From Clostridium sp. BSD9I1 (GTDB taxonomy: Bacteria > Bacillota > Clostridia > Clostridiales > Clostridiaceae): a DNA stretch of 64,000 nt. The notes under the pieces are model-generated. The model was given only the letters and a program-made list of their open reading frames with translations. It ran no database searches and was not told the origin of the DNA. Every line of letters starts with the position of its first letter. Position 1 is the first letter of the stretch. Below are positions 42,004-50,815 of the stretch, one piece after another. A program made the translations under genes and the position numbers. Location of the stretch: NCBI RefSeq assembly GCF_900185645.1, contig NZ_FYAM01000006.1, forward strand, positions 62,001 through 126,000, in the 5' to 3' direction.

Positions 42004-42489
42004 ATGAGGGCTGGGATAATTACTGTAAGCGATAAAGGAGCAAGAGGAGAAAGAGAAGATATAACGGGAAAGGTTTTAAAAGAAATGCTTATTAAAGAAG
42101 AGTATGACGTATGCTATTATAATATAGTTCCAGATGAAATTGATCAAATAAGTAATGAAATAGTAAACTGTTGTTATGAATTAGATATAGATTTACTGCT
42201 TACAAATGGAGGGACAGGCTTTGCTAAAAGGGATGTAACTCCAGAAGCTACATTAAAAGTTATTGATAAGGAAGTTCCAGGAATTCCAGAAGCTATGAGA
42301 ATGGAAAGTCTTAAGATAACTCCCAAAGCAATACTTACAAGAGGGATAGCTGGAATAAGGGGAAATACTCTTATAATAAATTTACCAGGAAGCCCTAAAG
42401 GTGCATCGGAAAATTTACAAGTAGTACTCCCAGCATTAAAACATGGGATAGAAATTTTAAAAGGTGAAGCAAGTGAATGTGCTAGATGA
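42004..42489 (+). CDS. mog: MogA/MoaB-type molybdopterin adenylyltransferase
   Basis: A 161-residue single-domain protein. Motifs are AGIITVSDKGARGEREDITG at the N terminus, LLTNGGTGFAKRDVTPEAT (about 68-86) and INLPGSPKGASENL (about 127-140), the standard MogA/MoaB molybdopterin-binding signature. It adenylates molybdopterin ahead of molybdenum insertion. The ATG at 42004 is chosen because GGGGG lies 8 nt upstream; the ATG at 41989 is too close to the site. It overlaps no gene and is 18 nt after the MoeA-like gene. Confidence 0.88.
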   Translation: MRAGIITVSDKGARGEREDITGKVLKEMLIKEEYDVCYYNIVPDEIDQISNEIVNCCYELDIDLLLTNGGTGFAKRDVTPEATLKVIDKEVPGIPEAMRMESLKITPKAILTRGIAGIRGNTLIINLPGSPKGASENLQVVLPALKHGIEILKGEASECAR

Positions 42490-42511
42490 TAACTAGGCAA
42501 GGGGGATAGGT

Positions 42512-43474
42512 ATGATAGATAAGCATGGAAGAATAATAAATTATTTAAGAGTCTCATTAACAGATAAGTGCAATTTAAGATGCATATATTGTATGCCTGA
42601 AATATGTCTAAAATCAAATAAAGAAAATCCCCCACAGCTTAAAATTAATAATGTGATTAAGATGATAAATGCTGTTTCAAAGCTTGGAATAGAGAAGATA
42701 AGATATACGGGTGGAGAACCACTTGTTGTGAAAAATATAGATAAACTTATATATGAAACGCATAAAATAAATGCAATAAAAGATATAGCACTAACTACAA
42801 ATGGAATATTTTTAGAAGAGATGATTTATGACCTGAAAGTTGCAGGGTTAAACCAAATAAACATAAGTCTAGATACATTAAGAAGTGATAGATATAAAAA
42901 AATAACTCGTGGTGGAGAATTAAATAAGGTATTTAAAGCTTTAGAAAAATCTTTAGGTCTTGGCTTTAAAGCCGTTAAAATAAATACAGTGCTTTTAAAA
43001 GGAATTAATGATGATGAAATAAGAGATTTCATCAACTTAACAAAAGAGTATCCAATTCATGTACGGTTTATAGAGCTTATGCCATTAGGAGAGGGTATTA
43101 AATATTATGATAAGTTTTCTATGACGTCAAGAGAAGTTTTACAAAGGTTTCCTGAGCTTATACAAGAAAAGAGGAATGAAGTTTCTACTGCAGAGATATA
43201 TACATTAAAAAATGCAATTGGAAAGGTAGGATTTATAAGTCCACTAAGCTGTAAGTTTTGCGATAGTTGTAATAAGATAAGGTTGACATCAGAGGGGAAA
43301 ATAAAGCCTTGTCTTCATTCAGATGAGGAAATAGATATAATGCCATATTTAGATAATGAAAAAGAGCTTTTAAGTAGAATAGGATATTCAATAATGGAAA
43401 AACCAAAGGAGCATCATATTGAAGAAGTACATAAAACAAATACACATAGAATGATGTTTCAAATAGGAGGATAA
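42512..43474 (+). CDS. moaA: GTP 3',8-cyclase MoaA
   Basis: A 320-residue radical SAM enzyme. The N-terminal cluster is C20, C24, C27 (CNLRCIYCMPE); the C-terminal cluster is CKFCDSCNKIRLTSEGKIKPC. It catalyses the first step of molybdenum cofactor synthesis from GTP. The final GG dipeptide (FQIGG) that activates MoaA is present. Close linkage to two molybdenum hydroxylases indicates local cofactor supply. GGGGGAT precedes the ATG, and moaC follows 2 nt after the stop. Confidence 0.93.
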   Translation: MIDKHGRIINYLRVSLTDKCNLRCIYCMPEICLKSNKENPPQLKINNVIKMINAVSKLGIEKIRYTGGEPLVVKNIDKLIYETHKINAIKDIALTTNGIFLEEMIYDLKVAGLNQINISLDTLRSDRYKKITRGGELNKVFKALEKSLGLGFKAVKINTVLLKGINDDEIRDFINLTKEYPIHVRFIELMPLGEGIKYYDKFSMTSREVLQRFPELIQEKRNEVSTAEIYTLKNAIGKVGFISPLSCKFCDSCNKIRLTSEGKIKPCLHSDEEIDIMPYLDNEKELLSRIGYSIMEKPKEHHIEEVHKTNTHRMMFQIGG

Positions 43475-43476
43475 CT

Positions 43477-43959
43477 ATGCAAAAGGACAAACTTACACAT
43501 ATAAATGAGCAAGGAAGAGCAAGAATGGTGGATGTAAGTTCTAAGGAAATTACTGAAAGAGAAGCAGTCGCTTATGCATGTATTTATATGAAAAATGGAA
43601 CTTTAATGAGAATAAAGGAAGGAAGCATAAAAAAGGGAGATGTACTTTCTGTATCTCAAGTAGGCGGAATAATGGCATGCAAAAATACATGGAACATTAT
43701 ACCTATGTGCCATAATATAAATTTATCTTCTTGTGATGTAAATTTTAATTTAGATGAAGAAAATAATAAAGTTGATATATATGTAACCACTAAAACCATG
43801 TCACAAACCGGCGTGGAAATGGAAGCACTTACAGCGGCATCTGTAGCAGCACTTACCATATATGATATGTGCAAGGCAATAGATAGGGAAATGACAATAA
43901 CAGATGTAAAACTTTTAAAAAAAACTGGGGGAAAATCAGGGGATTTTGTTAGAGAGTAA
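43477..43959 (+). CDS. moaC: Cyclic pyranopterin monophosphate synthase MoaC
   Basis: A 160-residue protein. It contains LTHINEQGRARMVDVSSKEIT, the IPMCHNI segment (metal or phosphate contacts), TGVEMEALTAASVAALTIYDM and the conserved lysine region KKTGGKSGDF, as in MoaC. With MoaA it forms cyclic pyranopterin monophosphate. moaD, moaE and moeB are not in the window, so molybdopterin synthase must be encoded elsewhere. Confidence 0.93.
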   Translation: MQKDKLTHINEQGRARMVDVSSKEITEREAVAYACIYMKNGTLMRIKEGSIKKGDVLSVSQVGGIMACKNTWNIIPMCHNINLSSCDVNFNLDEENNKVDIYVTTKTMSQTGVEMEALTAASVAALTIYDMCKAIDREMTITDVKLLKKTGGKSGDFVRE

Positions 43960-44039
43960 ATTGAAGATTCTAGTATAAATTCTTTTAAATATAAGCAAAT
44001 TAATAATGTACTTAATTATATTTAAAAGGAGTGATTTAT

Positions 44040-44147
44040 ATGGCAAAGAAAGGTATGACAAGACCAGCACCAGATAATATGCCAGGTAAAAGAGTTAAGA
44101 AAAGAAACAATAATGAACAAAACCAGGTTGTAGAAACAAAAAAATAA
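44040..44147 (+). CDS. Small basic 35-residue protein
   Basis: MAKKGMTRPAPDNMPGKRVK begins a 35-residue, strongly basic, proline-containing sequence that ends in a TAA at 44145-44147. An AAAAGGAGTG site 7 nt upstream makes translation convincing. There is no membrane segment. The size and charge recall small clostridial nucleic-acid-binding or spore-core proteins, but I do not recognise the family. The next gene's ribosome site begins within 2 nt, so it may be co-transcribed with the HD hydrolase. Confidence 0.6.
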   Translation: MAKKGMTRPAPDNMPGKRVKKRNNNEQNQVVETKK

Positions 44148-44165
44148 TGAAGGATGAGTGTATAT

Positions 44166-44801
44166 ATGACTACTCATGAAATTTTTTTAGAAATTACTAA
44201 GCATCTTATGGAGGATGAAAAACCTTCTATATATTTAAATGAACTTGCAAAAAGAGAAGTGTTTAATGAATACCCTTTTAAACTACTTAAGGCTATGATA
44301 AAAACAGAGCAAAGCCCAACTCATCATCCTGAAGGCTCTGTGTGGAATCATACAATGATGGTAGTTGATGCTGCGGCAAAGGAAAAAAGTTTAAGTGAAC
44401 ACCCTAAAGTATTTATGTGGGGGGCACTTCTTCATGATATAGGTAAGCCACCAACTACTAAACTTAGAAAGGGTAGACTAACTTCCTATGATCATGATAA
44501 GGAAGGTAAAAAGCTTGCAGAGGAATTTTTAAGATGTTTTACAAATGATGAAGATTTTATAGAAAAAGTAGTGGCATTTGTAAGATGGCATATGCAGCCA
44601 TTGTTTGTAGCTAAAAATTTACCCTTTGCAGATATAGATAAGATGTCTGAGGAAATTGATTTAGATGAAATAGCTCTTCTTTCTCTTTGTGATAGGCTTG
44701 GAAGAGGGGAAATGACAGAAGAAAAGATAGAAAAAGAAAAAAACCACGTAGAAGAGTTTAGGCATAAGGTTGAGGAAAAACTTGCTAAAGCATGCAAATA
44801 A
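44166..44801 (+). CDS. HD-domain metal-dependent phosphohydrolase
   Basis: A 211-residue protein. HD motifs are HHPEGSVWNHTMMVVDAA (first His), WGALLHDIGKPPTT (HD pair at about residues 84-92), DHDKEGKKLAEE and VRWHMQP. It resembles the HD domain that accompanies tRNA nucleotidyltransferases (2',3'-cyclic phosphodiesterase/phosphatase-like), but here it stands alone. The ATG at 44154 sits inside the GAAGGATGAG ribosome site, so 44166 is chosen. The substrate is unknown. Confidence 0.82.
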   Translation: MTTHEIFLEITKHLMEDEKPSIYLNELAKREVFNEYPFKLLKAMIKTEQSPTHHPEGSVWNHTMMVVDAAAKEKSLSEHPKVFMWGALLHDIGKPPTTKLRKGRLTSYDHDKEGKKLAEEFLRCFTNDEDFIEKVVAFVRWHMQPLFVAKNLPFADIDKMSEEIDLDEIALLSLCDRLGRGEMTEEKIEKEKNHVEEFRHKVEEKLAKACK

Positions 44802-44886
44802 GTAATAAAGTCCCTTGGCAATAAATACAATTAACTATAAAGCATAGGATTTTTTATAAATAAATGATATAATTGCTTTAGAGGAT

Positions 44887-44911
44887 CTTATATAGTTACT
44901 ATTTATATAAG
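44887..44911. promoter_or_regulatory. Inverted repeat before the XRE gene
   Basis: CTTATATA-N9-TATATAAG lies between a TATAAT (44868-44873) and the ribosome site of the XRE regulator. It is a candidate autoregulatory operator. Its 3' end touches the GGGGGC site, so a translational effect is also possible. Confidence 0.45.
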
Positions 44912-44921
44912 GGGGCTTTAT

Positions 44922-45146
44922 ATGTTAGATGGAAAAAAGGTTAGAGAGTATAGGCTAAGGCTCGGATATACCGCAGCAGACGTGGAAATACTTACGAGAA
45001 ACCCGAGATTTGAAACATCTATATCTAAATCTTATCTTGAGGAACTTGAGAGAGGAGATAAGAAAAACCCCAGTCTTCAGAAGATAGTGGTTTTAGCAAG
45101 TATACTTTGCTGTAAAGTAGATGATTTGTTATTACAGGCTTGTTAA
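44922..45146 (+). CDS. XRE-family DNA-binding protein
   Basis: A 74-residue single-domain Cro/CI-type helix-turn-helix protein (VREYRLRLGYTAADVEIL, then SKSYLEELERGDKKNPSLQKIVVLASIL). The insert TRNPRFETSI between helices 2 and 3 is longer than usual. There is no ligand or catalytic domain. It is a single-gene unit with its own promoter region and a strong terminator at 45176-45199. The target is unknown; an inverted repeat in its own leader suggests autoregulation. Confidence 0.78.
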   Translation: MLDGKKVREYRLRLGYTAADVEILTRNPRFETSISKSYLEELERGDKKNPSLQKIVVLASILCCKVDDLLLQAC

Positions 45147-45175
45147 GACTTTTAAAAACATATGTGTATAAAATA

Positions 45176-45199
45176 GGCGATGTTTAATTAAACATCGCC
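45176..45199 (+). terminator. Terminator after the XRE gene
   Basis: GGCGATGTTT-AATT-AAACATCGCC, a perfect 10-bp stem, followed by TTAAA. The poor T run lowers certainty. Confidence 0.6.
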
Positions 45200-45259
45200 T
45201 TAAATGGCTAATGAAAGCTTTATATAAATAAGGCTTTGAAAATAAAGGAGGAATACATA

Positions 45260-45781
45260 ATGACAAAGAATCCAATTGTTACTTTTACTATGGAAAATGG
45301 AGATGTAATGAAAGCTGAATTATATCCAGAGGTTGCACCAAATACAGTGAAGAATTTTATAAGTCTTATAAATAAAGGATTTTATAATGGACTTACATTT
45401 CACAGAATCATACCTGGATTTATGATACAGGGAGGATGTCCAGAGGGAACTGGAATGGGTGGTCCAGGATATGGTATAAAGGGAGAATTTAAGAGAAACG
45501 GCGTAAAAAATGATTTGAAGCATACAGAAGGTGTACTTTCAATGGCAAGAGCAGGACACCCTGATTCAGCTGGAAGTCAGTTCTTTATAATGGTAGCAGC
45601 AGCTCCACACTTAGATGGAGATTATGCAGCATTTGGAAAGCTAATAGAAGGAATGGACTTAGCAAAAATGATAGTTAAAGTTCCTGCAGATTACATGGAT
45701 AAACCATTAGAACCACAGGTTATGAAAGAAGTAACTGTAGATACTTTTGGTGAACAATATGGGGAACCTGAAACTGTTTAG
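45260..45781 (+). CDS. Cyclophilin-type peptidyl-prolyl isomerase
   Basis: A 173-residue cytoplasmic cyclophilin without signal peptide. Motifs are [30 protein letters not shown], the Arg-containing active site, [30 protein letters not shown] and [10 protein letters not shown]. It speeds proline isomerisation during folding. The ATG at 45260 follows AAGGAGG by 7 nt; the in-frame TTG at 45236 lies before that site. It is a single-gene transcript bracketed by hairpins. Confidence 0.92.
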   Translation: MTKNPIVTFTMENGDVMKAELYPEVAPNTVKNFISLINKGFYNGLTFHRIIPGFMIQGGCPEGTGMGGPGYGIKGEFKRNGVKNDLKHTEGVLSMARAGHPDSAGSQFFIMVAAAPHLDGDYAAFGKLIEGMDLAKMIVKVPADYMDKPLEPQVMKEVTVDTFGEQYGEPETV

Positions 45782-45833
45782 TAATTTATCAATTTAGGTT
45801 TTGTTAAAGAATAGTGTTGAAATACATGTTTTC

Positions 45834-45859
45834 AAGGGAACTCGAAAAAGAGTTCCCTT
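45834..45859 (+). terminator. Terminator after the cyclophilin gene
   Basis: AAGGGAACTC-GAAAAA-GAGTTCCCTT followed by AATTGTTG. Confidence 0.7.
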
Positions 45860-45981
45860 AATTGTTGCTTTAAAAAGATTCTCCACCTATTCTCAGTCAG
45901 ATTACTTCATTCTATTTTACTAATGTCATATTAATTTTATTTGCATATAATATTTTAAAGCACTAAGTAAAGTTGATAAAG

Positions 45982-46551
45982 ATGAACAACTTATTAGAAA
46001 TTCAAAATTGTACGTTTCTTGGTTCTGGAACTGAAGGTAGTGTATACTTAATAGAAGAAGGATATGCACTTAAATGTTTTAATGATCTAAATGCAGCTAA
46101 AAGTGAGGAAGAAATACTTAACATAGCTAAAGACAGTGTTTTTTTTCCAAATACTATTTTAAGAGTTAGCAATATTTTAATAAGGGAATATGTTGATGGT
46201 GAAAACCTGTACGAATACATGAGTAGGAATGGATTACCTTATAGTCTTTCTATAGAAATTATTGAATTGATTGAAGATTTAAAAAGGCTAAACTTCAAAA
46301 AGCTGAATGTAAGGAATTCACATACATTTGTTACTTCTAGTGGAAAGATAAAGGTTATTGATCCAAGAAAACCTTTTACTACCAATATGCCATATCCAAA
46401 AGATATTATTAAAATGCTGCTAAAATTGCACCTTTATGATAAATTTTTAAAAGATGTAATAAGATATAAACCAAAATTACTTTCTTATTGGATTGAAGGT
46501 CATAATTATTTTGCATTTAAAAAAAATCGTAGAATGCGAAAATATGCTTAA
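45982..46551 (+). CDS. Protein-kinase-like protein, small
   Basis: A 189-residue protein with a kinase-like N lobe: glycine loop FLGSGTEGSVYLI (about 12-24), the ATP-binding lysine YALKCF (K31) and a hinge at IREYVDGENLYEYM. The C lobe is short. I see no HRD motif, and the DFG position reads IDPRKPF, so the catalytic loop is degenerate. Length is well below a full kinase (about 260). It resembles the small YrzF-like Ser/Thr kinases of Firmicutes. Activity is uncertain. The ATG at 45982 is chosen; an in-frame TTG lies at 45973, and the ribosome site is weak either way. Confidence 0.65.
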   Translation: MNNLLEIQNCTFLGSGTEGSVYLIEEGYALKCFNDLNAAKSEEEILNIAKDSVFFPNTILRVSNILIREYVDGENLYEYMSRNGLPYSLSIEIIELIEDLKRLNFKKLNVRNSHTFVTSSGKIKVIDPRKPFTTNMPYPKDIIKMLLKLHLYDKFLKDVIRYKPKLLSYWIEGHNYFAFKKNRRMRKYA

Positions 46552-46559
46552 GAACTAAT

Positions 46560-46585
46560 AGCAGAGTTTAAAATAAAACTCTGCT
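46560..46585. terminator. Bidirectional terminator between convergent genes
   Basis: AGCAGAGTTT pairs with AAACTCTGCT with T-rich flanks on both strands, located between a plus-strand stop (46551) and a minus-strand stop (46616). Confidence 0.8.
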
Positions 46586-46615
46586 ATTAGTTTTATTTTA
46601 ATAATTATAATATTT

Positions 46616-47572
46616 CTACTTACCTGAATCGCTTATATCTATAAGATCTTCAGGATAAGAGTTAAATATGGTTTGAGATAAAAGGTAATCTTCTTTAAAT
46701 TGTATAGCATAGGATTTTAAAAGATGCAGTGGAACGCTTAAAGGTACCTTTTTACTGCGATATTCTTCAAAGGTATTTAATAAAAAATCCTTTTCTTTGG
46801 CAGATAAGTCCTTTGAAAAGTATCCGAAAATATGCTGAAGCGCATTAATTATAGAGGTATACCGTGGAGGATTTAAAAAAACCATTTCAAGATAATATTC
46901 ATATTCTTTAATTAATTCATCAAAGTTTTTTCTTTCGTGATTAGCAACAATTTTACCTAGGGTCTTTTGATGAGTTTGATGATAAGCCATAAGCAAATAC
47001 TTGTTATCACTTTGAAATTTTACAAGCTCAGCCATGGAACCCAAGGTCTTTACCTTTTGAAAATTGAACAATGTGAATAACTTGGTTAAAAAGTGTTCAC
47101 GTAATCTAAAGTTTTTAAGCCTTCCTTCCTCTTCAATAGCTTTAAAGGGATATTTTTCAGTAACGGATTTTGCAAAAAAGCCCATCCCTTTTTTAGAACC
47201 TGTAGTCTTTTCTTTCCCCAGATATACTTTCACATCTTTAATTCCACAGGAAGGAGAGCGGCCTTTTAAAATAAATCCATCTACTTCAGTCAAAGAGGAT
47301 AAAAATTCATTAGAAAAAAGGTTCATTTCTTCTGTAAGCTCTTTACCAGTAGCAGGTTGATAAAGTATATATTCACTATTTTCTAAAACCACTCTAATAG
47401 TTTCACGAGGAATTCCAAGTTTAATTTCAACTTCAGGACATACAGTTATAAAATTTACAAAGGGCTCTAATTTTTTTACAAAATCATCATGGGTTCCTTG
47501 ACCGTCAAATCTACAATTGGCAAAGCCAAGACATTTACTAACTACAACTGTAGGTTTTAAACTATTTTCCAT
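46616..47572 (-). CDS. DUF523 and DUF1722 two-domain protein
   Basis: A 318-residue protein. The N-terminal DUF523 part has PTVVVSKCLGFANCRFDG and FITVCPEVEIKLGIPRE, with conserved cysteines. The C-terminal DUF1722 (YbgA-like) part, from about residue 185, is helical (KYLLMAYHQTHQKTLGKIVA). The combination is widespread in bacteria, where the DUF523 cysteines are thought to handle sulfur or metal chemistry; function is not established. It is transcribed after nadE with a 46-nt gap, probably as one operon. Confidence 0.85.
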   Translation of the reverse strand: MENSLKPTVVVSKCLGFANCRFDGQGTHDDFVKKLEPFVNFITVCPEVEIKLGIPRETIRVVLENSEYILYQPATGKELTEEMNLFSNEFLSSLTEVDGFILKGRSPSCGIKDVKVYLGKEKTTGSKKGMGFFAKSVTEKYPFKAIEEEGRLKNFRLREHFLTKLFTLFNFQKVKTLGSMAELVKFQSDNKYLLMAYHQTHQKTLGKIVANHERKNFDELIKEYEYYLEMVFLNPPRYTSIINALQHIFGYFSKDLSAKEKDFLLNTFEEYRSKKVPLSVPLHLLKSYAIQFKEDYLLSQTIFNSYPEDLIDISDSGK

Positions 47573-47618
47573 AATATTAATCTCCTTATTTATAAGGTGA
47601 AAATTTATATAGATTTTT

Positions 47619-49550
47619 TTATATTAAAAATGAGGCGTTGCTTGCATCTGATGGCATTCTTAAATCTCCTCTAGGGGATAGACTTATAGTTCCAACCTTT
47701 GGACCATCAGGTAGTGCTGAACGTTTAAATTGTTGAGAGAAAAATCTCTTAATAAATATTTGAAGCCATTTTTTTACTTCATCCTTAGAGTAATCTTCTT
47801 CAAAGGCTTTTTCACTTAAGAATAAAATTTTTTCCGGTGCAGCACCCTTCATAAAGTGATACAAGAAGAAGTCATGTAGTTCATAAGGTCCTACGATATC
47901 TTCTGTTTTTTGTGCTATTTCACCTTTAGAATCCTTTGGCAAAAGTTCAGGGCTTACAGGGGTATCTAGTATATCTAAAAGGATTGTTGAAATATCTGCT
48001 GAAACTTCATTTTCGGCCACATATCTAACTAAATATCTAACCAAAGTCTTTGGTATAGAGCAGTTTACAGAATACATAGACATATGATCTCCGTTATAAG
48101 TTGCCCAGCCTAGTGCAAGCTCTGATAAATCTCCTGTGCCTATGACAAGACCGCTTTCTTTATTTGCTATATCCATAAGAATTTGAGTTCGTTCCCTTGC
48201 TTGAACATTTTCATAAGTAACATCATGAATATCTGCAGCATGACCAATATCATCAAAATGTTGAAGTGAGGATTTTACTATATTTATTTCTCTAAAATCT
48301 GTGCCTAATTTTTTGCATAAATCTACTGCATTATTATAAGTTCTATCAGTAGTCCCAAAGCCGGGCATAGTTATTGTAACTATATTTTTTCTATCAATAT
48401 TAAGCATCTCGTAAGTTTTAAGTATAACTAAAAGTGCAAGAGTTGAGTCTAGTCCTCCTGAAATTCCTACAACAGATTTTTTTAGTCCAGTATGAGAAAT
48501 TCTTTTAGCTAAAGCAGAAGCTTGAATATTAAATATTTCCTTACATCTTTCTATTCTCTCACTTAAATTAGAAGGAACAAAAGGATGTTTATTTATGTAT
48601 CTTTGAAAGTTTATAGTTTTATTAGACAAATACTGGAATTCTATTTCGCGAACTTTTGATATGGAAGTTTTAGAACCATCTCTAAAGCTCATATTTCTTA
48701 TTCTATCATTCATAAGTTTTTCTACATCAACAGTAGATACTATGATTTCATTTCCCCTTTGGAATCTATCATTTTCCTTAAGCATAGCTCCATTTTCAGA
48801 GATTAAAAGATGCCCACTAAATAATAAATCAGTCGAGGACTCAAATACTCCAGAAGATGAGTACACATAAGCTGCCATGCATCTGGCACTTTGGGAATTA
48901 ACAAGGTTTCTTCTGTAGGAAGCTTTACTTACTATTTCATTTGAAGCGGAAAGGTTTCCAATTATATTTGCCCCATTTAATGCAAGATAGCTACTTGGGG
49001 GAATGGTAACCCAGATATCCTCGCAGATTTCAAATCCAAATTTAAATATTCCTGAATAAAATAATAAATCTGTTCCAAAGGGTACATCCTTTTGGAATGG
49101 GAGATTTACCATTTCATCTGTTATATTAAGTCCTTCAGTAAACCATCTTTTTTCATAAAACTCAGAGTAGTTTGGTATAAAGCTCTTTGGAATAACTCCT
49201 AAAACTTCCCCGTTAAATATTATAAAAGCACAGTTATACATGCAGTTCTTAATTATAAGGGGAGCGCCTACTGCAATTAGTATATCTTTATCTCTTGAAA
49301 AATTACATAATTCATTTAAAGCCTCCATGGAAGAGATGTATAATTTGCTGTTTAAAAATAAATCTCCACAGGTATAAGAAGTTATACAAAGTTCAGGAAA
49401 TACTATAAGCTTTGATTTCGTATCTAAAGCTTTATCTATACATTCCTTTATATTTTTTAAATTAAAGCTTATATCAGCCACATTCGTAATAGGACATGCA
49501 GCTGCAACGTTTATAAAATCCTTGGAAGGAGAATAAGTTGTATTAGTCAT
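47619..49550 (-). CDS. nadE: Glutamine-dependent NAD+ synthase
   Basis: A 643-residue two-domain enzyme. The N-terminal nitrilase-like glutaminase carries the catalytic Glu in VFPELCITSYTCGDL (about residue 49) and Cys in GFEICEDIW (about 176). The C-terminal synthetase has the PP-loop GISGGLDSTLALLV (about 363-376) and GTGDLSELALGWATYNGDHM. It converts deamido-NAD to NAD using glutamine and ATP. Full length matches long-form NadE. It heads a minus-strand pair with the DUF523/DUF1722 gene. Confidence 0.93.
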   Translation of the reverse strand: MTNTTYSPSKDFINVAAACPITNVADISFNLKNIKECIDKALDTKSKLIVFPELCITSYTCGDLFLNSKLYISSMEALNELCNFSRDKDILIAVGAPLIIKNCMYNCAFIIFNGEVLGVIPKSFIPNYSEFYEKRWFTEGLNITDEMVNLPFQKDVPFGTDLLFYSGIFKFGFEICEDIWVTIPPSSYLALNGANIIGNLSASNEIVSKASYRRNLVNSQSARCMAAYVYSSSGVFESSTDLLFSGHLLISENGAMLKENDRFQRGNEIIVSTVDVEKLMNDRIRNMSFRDGSKTSISKVREIEFQYLSNKTINFQRYINKHPFVPSNLSERIERCKEIFNIQASALAKRISHTGLKKSVVGISGGLDSTLALLVILKTYEMLNIDRKNIVTITMPGFGTTDRTYNNAVDLCKKLGTDFREINIVKSSLQHFDDIGHAADIHDVTYENVQARERTQILMDIANKESGLVIGTGDLSELALGWATYNGDHMSMYSVNCSIPKTLVRYLVRYVAENEVSADISTILLDILDTPVSPELLPKDSKGEIAQKTEDIVGPYELHDFFLYHFMKGAAPEKILFLSEKAFEEDYSKDEVKKWLQIFIKRFFSQQFKRSALPDGPKVGTISLSPRGDLRMPSDASNASFLI

Positions 49551-49748
49551 TGTTAAACCTCCAAACTTAAATAGTAACCAGTGACTAGTTACCAGTAATT
49601 ATAATTAATAATGAATAAATGATAAACAAATAATAATTAATGTAAAAAAGTTGGCTGAAGGCCCACTTTGATTATATATAATAGTATAACTCATAGTTGG
49701 TAAATTTAACATAAACGGCATGAAAAATAATATTGTTTTATCAAGCTA

Positions 49749-50696
49749 TTACATTGGGAAAAAAGATGTAATCGAATTTATAAATACGTCAACGCTTTTA
49801 GATAAATATCGATTCTTTTTTCGTATCAAAACCAGTTCTCTACTAGAAAGTTCCCCATCTAGTTTATAGAAGTAAACATCTTGATTAAAGTTCATATAGC
49901 GTACTAAAGAATCTCGTATAAATGCAATTCCAATACCTTTGCAAGCAATATGATAAGATGTCATTAATTGATCTAGATGCATTACTGCTTTTGGTACAAA
50001 TCCAGCTTGCTGACAAAGTTTCATACCACGTGTATACATATCATTGCCTTTTTTAAGCATCACAAAGGGCTCATTTGCAAATTTATTTAACTGTACAGAT
50101 GGAAAATCTGGTGACAGATGTTTATTCTTAGATATATCTTGAAAGGATAAGCGGTAGTTATTTAATTCATCGTTGATTTTGTAGTCTTTTGGTACTGCTA
50201 AAATAATATTTTCCTTTCCAATTACGTGATTTTCAAATTGCTTTGTATCTAAATAACAGCATTCTATTCCTAAATCAATTGTTTCTTTCATCAGTTCTTC
50301 CTGTAAACCAAAGGAATTTACTTCAACCAAATCCACAGTTATGCCAGGATGCTGCTTTTTGAATTCTGCTATTATGTCAGGAAGCACAAAGGAGCAAAAG
50401 AAAGTTGCACCGCCAATAGAAATTTTTCCTGTTTTTAGAGTTGTTATATCCTGAAAGTACTCTTCAAGATTATTTTGGATGGCTTTAACTTGAAGTATAG
50501 CTTGTATATACATCTTACCTGGCTCAGTTAAGTGTACTGGTGTTGTACTTCTATCAAACAAAGGAACACCTAATGATGTTTCTATTTTCTTAATATAAGC
50601 ACTTAATGCTGGCTGACTGATATAAAGATTCTTTGCGGCTTTTGAAAAGCTGCCTTCCTTATAAACCTCGTAAACATAATCCATTCCTTGAAACAT
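49749..50696 (-). CDS. LysR-family regulator
   Basis: A 315-residue LysR-type regulator. The winged helix at residues 1-60 reads YKEGSFSKAAKNLYISQPALSAYIKKIETSLGVPLFDRS, and a periplasmic-binding-like effector domain follows from about 90. It is transcribed divergently from a TauE/SafE permease (120 bp apart) with an inverted repeat in between, the classical arrangement for a LysR protein controlling its neighbour. The effector is unknown. Confidence 0.88.
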   Translation of the reverse strand: MFQGMDYVYEVYKEGSFSKAAKNLYISQPALSAYIKKIETSLGVPLFDRSTTPVHLTEPGKMYIQAILQVKAIQNNLEEYFQDITTLKTGKISIGGATFFCSFVLPDIIAEFKKQHPGITVDLVEVNSFGLQEELMKETIDLGIECCYLDTKQFENHVIGKENIILAVPKDYKINDELNNYRLSFQDISKNKHLSPDFPSVQLNKFANEPFVMLKKGNDMYTRGMKLCQQAGFVPKAVMHLDQLMTSYHIACKGIGIAFIRDSLVRYMNFNQDVYFYKLDGELSSRELVLIRKKNRYLSKSVDVFINSITSFFPM

Positions 50697-50755
50697 TTTG
50701 TTATCTCCTGTGTATAATTAAATTTGTATAATAATTATATAAATATATAAATTGG

Positions 50756-50798
50756 ATTATATCATTTAGATGTGGTATTATCAAGTAAATGATATAAT
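50756..50798. promoter_or_regulatory. Inverted repeat between lysR and the permease
   Basis: ATTATATCATTTA and its complement TAAATGATATAAT are separated by 17 nt and positioned just upstream of the permease ribosome site. It is a probable LysR-type binding box; the inner half may overlap a -10 (GATATAAT). Confidence 0.55.
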
Positions 50799-50815
50799 TT
50801 AAGGAGCTGATATTT

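Noticed and set aside
49551-49620. Short AGTAACCAGTGACTAGTTACC repeats as a CRISPR or mobile element
   Set aside because: Only two or three imperfect units within about 35 bp and no spacers; probably simple local repetition.
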